This document shows, in pieces, positions 1 through 5,951 of a DNA stretch of 10,866 nt. The stretch spans positions 1-10,866 of the forward strand of contig JAICSZ010000031.1 of assembly GCA_025936615.1 (NCBI GenBank), written 5' to 3'. The notes below the pieces were generated by a model. The model was not told the DNA's origin. It did no database searches and worked only from the letters and a program-made list of their open reading frames with translations. Made by a program: the position numbers and the translations under genes. Numbering within the stretch: the first letter of the stretch is position 1; each line of letters starts with the position of its first letter. Source of the stretch: Pedococcus sp. GTDB lineage: Bacteria > Actinomycetota > Actinomycetes > Actinomycetales > Dermatophilaceae.

Positions 1-156
<156 letters not shown>

Positions 157-159
<3 letters not shown>

Positions 160-185
160 TTAGGAGCCGGTATGCCGCGTGGCAA
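157..185 (-). promoter_or_regulatory. Candidate dnaK promoter
   Basis: On the minus strand TTGCCA (185-180) is followed after 17 bases by TAACTT (162-157). The -35 resembles TTGACA and the -10 fits the loose actinobacterial TANNNT form. The -10 is overlapped by the HAIR operator, as expected for an HspR-repressed promoter. The spacer and part of the -35 are occupied by a copy of the interspersed 15-bp motif described separately. Confidence 0.45.
169..183 (+). repeat. Interspersed 15-bp motif, exact copy 1 (dnaK promoter)
   Basis: GGTATGCCGCGTGGC, non-coding. It overlaps the candidate dnaK -35 and occupies most of the -35/-10 spacer, upstream of the HAIR operator. Confidence 0.75.
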
Positions 186-200
186 ATTGGCGGTTCCAAA

Positions 201-221
201 CTTGCGTTCCCTCGGCTCAAC
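201..221. promoter_or_regulatory. Second, degenerate HAIR-like element
   Basis: CTTGCGT, seven bases, GCTCAAC matches the HAIR arms at 11 of 14 positions with exactly the required seven-base spacer. It is centred about 62 bases from the first HAIR, nearer to the divergent SDR gene. Streptomyces dnaK promoters carry more than one HAIR, so a weaker second site is plausible. It could be chance. Confidence 0.45.
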
Positions 222-276
222 TTTGGGTCGGCGCGAAATGTTCCCCGGACGTGCGGCGACCTGACAGGGTGGCTCC

Positions 277-1038
277 ATGGGTGCGCCGGGTGGTCGGTTC
301 GAGGGCTCCGTGGTGTTGGTGACCGGGGCGGCGCACGGGATCGGGCGAGCCTGCGCCGAGCGGCTCGCGACCGAGGGGGCACGCGTCGCGGTGGCCGACC
401 TCGACCGGGGGGCGGCGGCCCGGGTGGCCGATGAGCTGGGATCGGAACACCTGGCCCTGGGCCTCGACACCGCTGACCCCGCGACGGTCGAGGGCGCTGT
501 CGCGGACGTCGTGGGCCGGTTCGGTGGGCTCGACGTGCTCGTCAACGTCGTGGGCGGGGACGAGGCCCATCCCGGCTTCGACGAGACCGGCGACGAGGTC
601 TGGACCAGGCTGCTCGACTGGAACCTCATGAGCGTGGTCCGCTGTTCCCGCGCCGCCGTCCCCCACCTGCGCCGCAGCGAGCGGTCCCCGGCGATCGTGT
701 CGGTCTCGTCGGTGAACGCGTTCGCCGCCGTCGGCCAGGCGCCCTATGGCGCGGCAAAGCTGGCGGTGGTCGCGCCGACCCGCGACCTGGCCGTGGAGCT
801 CGCGCCCGAGGGGATCCGGGTCAACGCGGTGGCACCGGGCACCATCCGCACGCGGATCTGGGATCGGCAGGAGGGTGGCGCCGACCGGATGCTGCCGCTG
901 TACCCGTTGGCGCGGGTCGGCGAGCCGGGGGACGTGGCGGCCGCGGTGGCGTTCCTCGCCTCGGCCGACGCCTCCTGGGTGACCGGCCACACGCTGCCCG
1001 TGGACGGTGGCCTGCTGACGGGGCACCGCAAGGTTTGA
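277..1038 (+). CDS. Short-chain dehydrogenase/reductase (classical SDR)
   Basis: This is a probable NAD(P)(H)-dependent oxidoreductase of 253 residues, the usual size for classical SDRs. A Rossmann-fold cofactor motif TGAAHGIG lies at residues 16-23. The acidic D41 after beta-2 (VADLD) favours NAD(H) over NADP(H). The active site is complete: N116, S144, Y157 and K161 (YGAAK). The usual NNAG structural motif is replaced by NVVG at 90-93. The tail VAPGTIRTRIW and PVDGGLLTG follows the FabG-like pattern. The substrate cannot be read from sequence; FabG-type acyl reduction or alcohol/sugar dehydrogenation are alternatives. The start ATG has AGGGTGG at 266-272. The gene is divergent from dnaK, so the shared intergenic region with two HAIR-like sites could make it heat-responsive, which is inference. 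Confidence 0.9.
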   Translation: MGAPGGRFEGSVVLVTGAAHGIGRACAERLATEGARVAVADLDRGAAARVADELGSEHLALGLDTADPATVEGAVADVVGRFGGLDVLVNVVGGDEAHPGFDETGDEVWTRLLDWNLMSVVRCSRAAVPHLRRSERSPAIVSVSSVNAFAAVGQAPYGAAKLAVVAPTRDLAVELAPEGIRVNAVAPGTIRTRIWDRQEGGADRMLPLYPLARVGEPGDVAAAVAFLASADASWVTGHTLPVDGGLLTGHRKV

Positions 1039-1079
1039 CCGTCGCCCGCGTCGCTGGGGCCGTTGTCGGTGGCCACGCC

Positions 1080-1085
1080 TAAAGT
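1080..1085 (+). promoter_or_regulatory. Candidate -10 hexamer for a leaderless transcript
   Basis: TAAAGT is followed by seven bases and then the ATG at 1093. The TANNNT-N6/7-start arrangement is the usual signature of actinobacterial leaderless mRNAs. No Shine-Dalgarno sequence is visible before this ATG and no clear -35 is found at the normal distance. Confidence 0.35.
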
Positions 1086-1092
1086 CCGTGCC

Positions 1093-1230
1093 ATGGCAGA
1101 GCACCGTCGCCCCCGCCTCCGGGTCGTCACCGGCAACCCAGCGCCACGCGAGGACGAGACCACCCGCGAGGCGTACTGGGCGAGGCTGCAGTCGCTGCGC
1201 GCCGAGCGCGACCGGCTGCGCGCCGGCTGA
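1093..1230 (+). CDS. Small basic/charged protein of unknown function (45 aa)
   Basis: A 45-residue frame starts MAEHRRPRLRVVTGNPAP and ends in a charged, probably helical stretch (REAYWARLQSLRAERDRLRAG) with heptad-like leucines. Only about four of 45 codons have A or T in the third position, which argues for real coding in this GC-rich DNA. The segment LRVVTGNPAP loosely resembles the start of actinobacterial acyl-CoA carboxylase epsilon subunits (VVRGNPT). No carboxylase gene is nearby and the rest does not match, so I do not name it that. There is no signal peptide or membrane segment. It lies between the SDR and the glycosylase with its own possible leaderless promoter. Function unknown. 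Confidence 0.5.
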   Translation: MAEHRRPRLRVVTGNPAPREDETTREAYWARLQSLRAERDRLRAG

Positions 1231-1259
1231 GCGGGTCCGGACCACGCCGCCGCAAGGGC

Positions 1260-1265
1260 TACGGT
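1260..1265 (+). promoter_or_regulatory. Candidate -10 hexamer for a leaderless glycosylase transcript
   Basis: TACGGT is followed by six bases and the GTG at 1272, the spacing expected for a leaderless start. No Shine-Dalgarno sequence is seen before the GTG. The evidence is pattern only. Confidence 0.3.
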
Positions 1266-1271
1266 CACGTC

Positions 1272-1922
1272 GTGGACCAGTCGGCGTTCGAGCGGTCGGT
1301 GGATGCGCTGGTCTCGCGAGACGGTGAGCTCGCGCGCCTGGTGGCGCAACACGGCATACCGCGCCTGTGGCTGCGGCCCGCGGGCTTCCCCAGCCTGGTC
1401 CTGTTCATCCTCGAGCAGCAGGTGTCGCTGGCGTCCGCGGCCGTGGCCTACCGCAAGGTGGCGGAGCGGGTCGGCGCGATGACGCCGGAGCACGTGCTCG
1501 CCACGACGCCGGAGCAGCTCCGCGAGGACGGCGTGTCCCGGCAGAAGGACCGCTACCTGCGCGCGCTCGCCGCGGCCGTCGAGGGGGGCGAGCTTGACCT
1601 GGCCCGGCTGCACTCGCTCGACGACGACGCGGTCCGGGCCGCACTGACCGCGCTGCCCGGCATCGGGCCGTGGACCGCCGACGTCTACCTGCTGGCATGC
1701 CTGGGCCGACCCGACCTGTGGCCGGTCGGCGACCGGGCCCTGCAGGTCGCCGCCGCCGAGGCTCTCGGACTGGAGACCGTCCCGACGCCGCTCGAGCTGA
1801 CGGGGATCGGCGAGCGGTGGCGACCGCACCGGTCCACTGCGGCGAGGCTGCTCTGGCACGGCTACCTCGCCCGTCGCGGCCGCGACGAGACCCCTTCCAT
1901 CCGTGCCACAGGGGTGGCATGA
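1272..1922 (+). CDS. DNA-3-methyladenine glycosylase II, AlkA-like (HhH-GPD family)
   Basis: A base-excision repair glycosylase that removes alkylated purines such as 3-methyladenine, leaving an abasic site. The 216-residue protein has the helix-hairpin-helix [13 protein letters not shown] at residues 128-140. This is followed by the Gly/Pro-Asp region, with the likely catalytic Asp at D154 in WPVGDRALQ. The [10 protein letters not shown] segment at 48-57 is typical of AlkA-type HhH-GPD proteins. It lacks the N-terminal domain of E. coli AlkA (282 residues) and matches the shorter single-domain class. The start is GTG at 1272; the protein reads sensibly from there and no Shine-Dalgarno is visible. 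Codon 29 is the rare ATA, lying in a copy of the interspersed 15-bp motif. The stop is seven bases before the antitoxin start. The exact lesion range is not deducible. Confidence 0.88.
   Translation: MDQSAFERSVDALVSRDGELARLVAQHGIPRLWLRPAGFPSLVLFILEQQVSLASAAVAYRKVAERVGAMTPEHVLATTPEQLREDGVSRQKDRYLRALAAAVEGGELDLARLHSLDDDAVRAALTALPGIGPWTADVYLLACLGRPDLWPVGDRALQVAAAEALGLETVPTPLELTGIGERWRPHRSTAARLLWHGYLARRGRDETPSIRATGVA
1346..1360 (-). repeat. Interspersed 15-bp motif, 13/15 copy (glycosylase gene)
   Basis: Minus strand reads GGTATGCCGTGTTGC. In the plus-strand gene it encodes Q-H-G-I-P with the rare isoleucine codon ATA. Confidence 0.55.
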
Positions 1923-1927
1923 TCATG
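1918..1927. promoter_or_regulatory. Palindrome before the toxin-antitoxin pair, possible operator
   Basis: CATGATCATG is a perfect 10-bp palindrome ending two bases before the antitoxin ATG at 1930. Its first half, CATGAT (1918-1923), can also serve as a -10 with six bases to the ATG. Antitoxins of this type commonly repress their own promoter by binding a palindrome overlapping the start. Autoregulation here is inference. Confidence 0.4.
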
Positions 1928-1929
1928 GC

Positions 1930-2175
1930 ATGGCCAAGGTTCGAGTGAGCACCACCGTCGACGCCGACCTGTTGGACCGTGCACGCGCGGCGCATGGCGG
2001 CCCCACCGATGCCTCCCTGCTCGAGGCAGCCCTGGAGGCGCTGCTCGCAACCCATCGCGATGCGGAGTTCGACGAGGCGTACCGCCGCGGCTATGCCGAG
2101 CACCCCGTCGACGAGCCCGATGAGTGGGGCGACCTGGCCTCGTGGGCTGACGCCGTGCGGGCCCACCGGGGATGA
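1930..2175 (+). CDS. Antitoxin of a MazEF-type toxin-antitoxin pair
   Basis: An 81-residue protein that probably binds and neutralises the following MazF-like toxin and represses the pair. The N-terminus [20 protein letters not shown] looks like a ribbon-helix-helix DNA-binding strand and helix. The C-terminal part is acidic ([19 protein letters not shown], residues 58-76), as expected for the toxin-binding tail of an antitoxin. I chose ATG 1930 because the RHH strand begins there; an in-frame ATG at 1903 would add nine poorly conserved-looking residues and overlap the glycosylase. The stop overlaps the toxin start by four bases (ATGA at 2172-2175), showing translational coupling. Low sequence conservation of antitoxins means the call rests mainly on context. 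Confidence 0.75.
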   Translation: MAKVRVSTTVDADLLDRARAAHGGPTDASLLEAALEALLATHRDAEFDEAYRRGYAEHPVDEPDEWGDLASWADAVRAHRG

Positions 2176-2495
2176 GCCTGCCCCGACGCGGCGAGGTCTG
2201 GTGGTCCGAGCTGCCTGAGATCGGGCGGCGTCCCGTCGTCGTCCTGTCCCGGGACGTGGCCATCGCCGCGCGGCGGCGAACAATCGTCGCTCCCTGCACG
2301 ACCACCCTTCGCGGTCTGCCCACGGAGGTGAGCCTGCGCCCAGGCGTCGACCCCGTGGCTCGGGCGTCGGCGGTCAACCTCGATGCGCTCCAGGACGCGT
2401 CAGTCGGCTTGTTGGTCGAGCGGCTCGGGCGGCTCGACGACGCCCGGATGCGCGAGGTCTGCGCGGCACTCGCCGTCGCCGTGGGGTGCGCCTGA
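2172..2495 (+). CDS. MazF/PemK-family mRNA interferase toxin
   Basis: A sequence-specific endoribonuclease that cleaves mRNA when free of its antitoxin, halting translation. The 107-residue protein has the family's opening RGEVWWSEL (residues 6-14) and the [11 protein letters not shown] segment (18-28), whose Arg before PVV (R20) corresponds to the catalytic Arg. PCTTT at 41-45 supplies the Thr near the active site, and the C-terminal VNLDALQ (69-75) also fits the fold. Length is normal (about 110 residues). It is coupled to the antitoxin by a four-base overlap. A perfect hairpin lies seven bases after its stop. Cleavage specificity cannot be predicted. Nothing suggests inactivation. Confidence 0.88.
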   Translation: MSLPRRGEVWWSELPEIGRRPVVVLSRDVAIAARRRTIVAPCTTTLRGLPTEVSLRPGVDPVARASAVNLDALQDASVGLLVERLGRLDDARMREVCAALAVAVGCA

Positions 2496-2501
2496 CCCAT
2501 C

Positions 2502-2519
2502 CTGCGCCGGCTGGCGCAG
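2502..2519 (+). terminator. Hairpin after mazF, possible terminator
   Basis: CTGCGCC, loop GGCT, GGCGCAG forms a perfect seven-base-pair GC-rich stem seven bases after the toxin stop. There is no T-tract, which is common for actinobacterial terminators. It separates the toxin-antitoxin pair from the aminotransferase, which has its own strong ribosome-binding site. Confidence 0.5.
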
Positions 2520-2572
2520 CGGAGGATAGCGTCGGGGTGACCCCGGACGACGACACCTCAGGAGGTAGCGGC

Positions 2573-3808
2573 ATGGGCGCGTTGTGGCACCCCTTCTCGG
2601 ACATGGGCGCGGTGGAGAGCGGCGGGGAGTTCGTCCTGGCACGCGGGGAGGGGGTGCACGTGTGGGACACGGCCGGCACCCGCTACCTCGACGCCACGGC
2701 AGGACTGTGGTTCACCAACGTCGGCCACGGCCGGCGCGAGCTCGCGGACGCCGCTCGCGAACAGGCGGCGACGCTGGCGGCATACAGCACCTTCGGCGAC
2801 GTGGCACCCGAGGTGACCATCCGGCTCGCCGAGCGCCTGGCCGGCATCGCGCCCGTGCCGGGCTCGAAGGTGTTCCTCACCAGCGGTGGGTCCGACTCCG
2901 TCGACACCGCCGCCAAGCTCGCGCGCCGCTACTGGACCGAGGCCGGCCAGCCGCAGCGGCGCACGCTGATCGGTCGCCAGCACGCGTACCACGGCATGCA
3001 CTTCGCCGGCACCTCGCTGGGTGGCATCGCGCCGAACGCCGACGGGTACGGCGACGTGCTGGTGCCCGAGACTGCGCACGTCGCCTGGGACGACCCCGAG
3101 GACCTGCGCACGACCATCGAGCGGATCGGCGCGGAGAACGTCGCGGCGTTCTTCTGCGAGCCGGTGATCGGTGCCGGCGGTGTCTACCCGCCGCCGGAGG
3201 ACTACCTGACTGCTGTGCGCAAGATCTGTACCGAGAGCGAGGTGCTCTTCGTCGCGGACGAGGTGGTGACCGGCTTCGGGCGGATCGGTGGGTCCTGGTT
3301 CGCCTCGACGCGCTTCGGCCTCGAGCCGGACATGGTCACCACCGCGAAGGGGCTCACCTCCGGCTACATCCCGATGGGTGCCGTCCTGGTGGCGCCGAAG
3401 GTCGCGGCCCCGTTCTTCGAGCCCGACGCGGGCCGGTGGTTCCGCCACGGCTACACCTACTCCGGCCACGCCGTTGCAGCCGCGGTGGCACTCGCGAACC
3501 TCGACCTCGTCGAGGGCGAGGGGTTGCTCGACGAGTCCGCCCGCCTCGAGCGGACCCTCGCCGACGCGTTCGACCCACTGGCCGACCACGAGCGGGTGGC
3601 GCAGGTGCGGTCGGGCACCGGTGCGGTTGCCGCAGTCCAGCTCAAGGACGCCGCCGCGGCGGCGCCCTTCGTGAAGTCGCTGCGCGAGCAGGGAGTCTCG
3701 ACCCGCGCCGTCGGGGCGGGCGGCCTGCAGCTCAGCCCGGCCTTCGTCATGACCGACGAGGAGGTCCACGAGCTGGCCGACGCCTTCCGCCGGGTCCTCG
3801 ACTCCTGA
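2573..3808 (+). CDS. Class III PLP-dependent aminotransferase (omega-transaminase type)
   Basis: A cytosolic pyridoxal-phosphate enzyme moving an amino group between an amine or omega-amino acid and a keto acid. The 411-residue length is typical. Landmarks in order: LWHPFSDM (4-11), the cofactor phosphate loop TSGGSDSVD (103-111), YHG (139-141), the PLP-ring Asp in FVADEVVTGFGR (D229), the Schiff-base lysine in TTAKGLTSG (K259), and TYSGHA (295-300). The opening resembles beta-alanine/omega-amino-acid:pyruvate transaminases, but the substrate is not decided by these motifs. ATG 2573 is chosen because AGGAGG at 2560-2565 lies seven bases upstream; the frame is open back to 2486 but that would run into mazF. 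It ends four bases from the end of convergent fusA2. No pathway neighbours reveal its role. Confidence 0.9.
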   Translation: MGALWHPFSDMGAVESGGEFVLARGEGVHVWDTAGTRYLDATAGLWFTNVGHGRRELADAAREQAATLAAYSTFGDVAPEVTIRLAERLAGIAPVPGSKVFLTSGGSDSVDTAAKLARRYWTEAGQPQRRTLIGRQHAYHGMHFAGTSLGGIAPNADGYGDVLVPETAHVAWDDPEDLRTTIERIGAENVAAFFCEPVIGAGGVYPPPEDYLTAVRKICTESEVLFVADEVVTGFGRIGGSWFASTRFGLEPDMVTTAKGLTSGYIPMGAVLVAPKVAAPFFEPDAGRWFRHGYTYSGHAVAAAVALANLDLVEGEGLLDESARLERTLADAFDPLADHERVAQVRSGTGAVAAVQLKDAAAAAPFVKSLREQGVSTRAVGAGGLQLSPAFVMTDEEVHELADAFRRVLDS

Positions 3809-3812
3809 GGTG

Positions 3813-5909
3813 CTACTCGGGTGAGCTCAGTGCGCGCGCCAGCTGGGCGGGCATGTAGTCGTAGCGAACGAACCTTCGGGTGAACGACCCGGTGCCGTGC
3901 GACACCGACCGCAGGTCGATGGGGTAGCGGGACAGCTCGTGCGCGGGGACCTCCGCGTGCACCACGGTCCTTCCCTCGACCTCGGCCGGCTCGGTGCCGT
4001 GCACCTGGCCCCGACGGCCGCGGAGGTCGGCGAGCACCGCGCCCACCGCCTCGTCGCCGACCTCGATGTCGACGGCGTCCACGGGTTCGAGCATCGAGAC
4101 GGTCGACTCGTTGGCCGCCTCGCGAAGCGCCATCGCGGCCGCCGTCTGGAACGCCATGTCCGAGGAGTCCACGGAGTGGGCCTTGCCGTCGACGAGCCTG
4201 ATCCGCACGTCCACCACCGGGTAGCCGGCCAGCACGCCCTTCTCCAGCTGGTTGCGCGCGCCCTTCTCCACCGACGGGATGAACTGGCGCGGCACTGCCC
4301 CTCCGACCACCTTGTCGACGAACTCGATGCCGGCTCCCCGCTCCAGCGGCTCGATCTCCAGGTGGCACACCGCGTACTGGCCGTGGCCGCCGGACTGCTT
4401 GACCAACCGGCCCTGCACCTTCGTCGGCCGCACGAACGTCTCCCTCAGCGACGTGCGCACCGGCTCCACCTCGACGCCGACGTGGTAGCGGCTCTCGAGG
4501 GCCTCGATGAGGTGGTCGACGTGGGCGGGCCCGAGCGCCCAGATGACCAGCTGGTGGGTCTCGGCGTTGTGCTCGAGCCGCATCGTCACGTCCTCGGCGA
4601 CGAGGCGTGCCAGTGCCGACCCGAGCTTGTCCTCATCGCTCTTGGACTTGGCGTGGATCGCCACCGGCAGCAGGGGGTTCGGCAGCACCCAGGGCTCCAC
4701 GAGCGCCGGCTTGTCCTTCTTGGACAGGGTGTCGGAGGTCTCTGCGCCGGAGAGCTTGGCCACGAGCACGATGTCGCCGGCGATGGCCTCACCCATCGGC
4801 TCCGCGTCGTCGCCGACAGGGGCCGAGAGCGGACCGACGCGCTCGTCGTCCGTGTCGTGGTCGGCGTGGTCGTCCAGGACGTGCGTGGCGAAGTTCTGCA
4901 GGTGACCGGAGATGTGCAGCGGCTCGTCGGGGCGCAGGGTGCCGGAGAAGACACGCACGAGGGACTGGCGACCGGTGAACGGGTCGGTCGTGGTCCGGAC
5001 CACCTCGGCGACGAGCGGCCCGTCCGGGTCGCAGCCCACCTCGCCGAACTCGCCACCGACCGGGGTGTAGACCTTGGGCACGCGTGCGGTGAGGGGGGAC
5101 GGGAAGCCCTTCTCGATGATCTCGAGCAGCGCCTCGGTGCCTACCCCGGCCGGGGCATGGGTGGGGATGACCGGGAAGAACTTGGCGGTGGCCACCGCCG
5201 TGCGCAGGTCGGCGGCGATCACCTCGACGTCGACGTCCTCGCCACCGAGGTAGCGATCGAGCAGCGTCTCGTCCTCGGACTGCTCGATGACCGACTCCAT
5301 GAGCTCGCCGCGCTGGGACTCGATGAGCTCGGACTCGTCGGCGGAGGGGTCGCGGTCCTTGCCCTCGCCGCCGGTGTACTCGGTCACGGTGCGCCGCAGC
5401 AGGTTGAGCAGCCCGGTGACCGACCCGTCGGTGACCAGCGGCAGTGCGAGAGGCTGCGCGTCGCCGAACGCACGCCGGCACGCCTCCACGGTCGCGTCGT
5501 AGTCCGCACGCGCCTGCTCGAGACGCGTGATCGCGATGGCACGCGGCATACCGACAACGTCGCACTCGCGCCACAGCATGCGGGACGCCTCGTCGACACC
5601 CTCGTTGGCCGAGACCACGAACACCGCCGCGTCGGCAGCGCGCAACGCTGCGCGCGCCTCGCCCACGAAGTCGGGGTGCCCGGGCGTGTCGAGGAGGTTC
5701 ACCTTGATCCCGCCGTCGAGGGACAGCGCGGCGGCCGACAGGGCAACCGTCTGCGAGCTGCCCCCGTCACGAGAGCGGCGGCCCGGAACCCGAGCCGCCA
5801 CCAGCCTGTCGAACAGCGCCGTCTTGCCGGCGCCGCTCGCCCCCACGATCACCACATTGCGGATCGCCTCCGGGGAGGACGGTCCGCCCGCATCACTGAC
5901 CCGGTTCAT
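3813..5909 (-). CDS. fusA2: EF-G-like translation factor paralogue (EF-G2/FusA2)
   Basis: A 698-residue, five-domain EF-G relative. The G domain has GASGAGKT (23-30) and DTPGH (74-78). The guanine-recognition NKxD is degraded to TRLE (128-131), and the switch I RGIT of true EF-G is absent around residues 44-62. An acidic His/Asp-rich stretch (346-357) marks a loop in the middle domains. Domain IV retains GGHGQYA (507-513) and SDMAFQTAA (583-591), and domain V follows to about 685. This is the actinobacterial FusA2 type; the mycobacterial member has been reported not to replace EF-G in elongation, so a specialised ribosome-associated role is likely but unknown. ATG 5909 is preferred (GGAGGAAGGTGAGG just upstream) over an in-frame GTG at 5942. 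It lies 42 bases after the thiamine-transporter gene on the same strand and may be cotranscribed. Confidence 0.9.
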   Translation of the reverse strand: MNRVSDAGGPSSPEAIRNVVIVGASGAGKTALFDRLVAARVPGRRSRDGGSSQTVALSAAALSLDGGIKVNLLDTPGHPDFVGEARAALRAADAAVFVVSANEGVDEASRMLWRECDVVGMPRAIAITRLEQARADYDATVEACRRAFGDAQPLALPLVTDGSVTGLLNLLRRTVTEYTGGEGKDRDPSADESELIESQRGELMESVIEQSEDETLLDRYLGGEDVDVEVIAADLRTAVATAKFFPVIPTHAPAGVGTEALLEIIEKGFPSPLTARVPKVYTPVGGEFGEVGCDPDGPLVAEVVRTTTDPFTGRQSLVRVFSGTLRPDEPLHISGHLQNFATHVLDDHADHDTDDERVGPLSAPVGDDAEPMGEAIAGDIVLVAKLSGAETSDTLSKKDKPALVEPWVLPNPLLPVAIHAKSKSDEDKLGSALARLVAEDVTMRLEHNAETHQLVIWALGPAHVDHLIEALESRYHVGVEVEPVRTSLRETFVRPTKVQGRLVKQSGGHGQYAVCHLEIEPLERGAGIEFVDKVVGGAVPRQFIPSVEKGARNQLEKGVLAGYPVVDVRIRLVDGKAHSVDSSDMAFQTAAAMALREAANESTVSMLEPVDAVDIEVGDEAVGAVLADLRGRRGQVHGTEPAEVEGRTVVHAEVPAHELSRYPIDLRSVSHGTGSFTRRFVRYDYMPAQLARALSSPE
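5538..5552 (-). repeat. Interspersed 15-bp motif, 14/15 copy (fusA2)
   Basis: Minus strand reads GGTATGCCGCGTGCC. In fusA2 it is read GGT ATG CCG CGT GCC (G-M-P-R-A). Confidence 0.65.
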
Positions 5910-5951
5910 GACCTCACCTTCCTCCGGCGGGCAGGGATGCACAAGAGGTCC

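Noticed and set aside
1093..1230. Calling the 45-residue protein an acyl-CoA carboxylase epsilon subunit.
   Set aside because: Only about ten residues resemble it, and no carboxylase subunits are in the window.
217..1859. Long minus-strand frames opposite the SDR and glycosylase genes.
   Set aside because: They are shadows of GC3-biased genes with conserved motifs on the plus strand and show no recognisable domain themselves.
2486..2572. Extension of the aminotransferase upstream of ATG 2573.
   Set aside because: It would overlap mazF and cross a hairpin, and AGGAGG sits ideally before ATG 2573. The family starts near LWHPFSDM.
3805..3830. A bidirectional terminator between the aminotransferase and fusA2.
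   Set aside because: Only four-base-pair stems can be drawn and only four bases lie between the stop codons.
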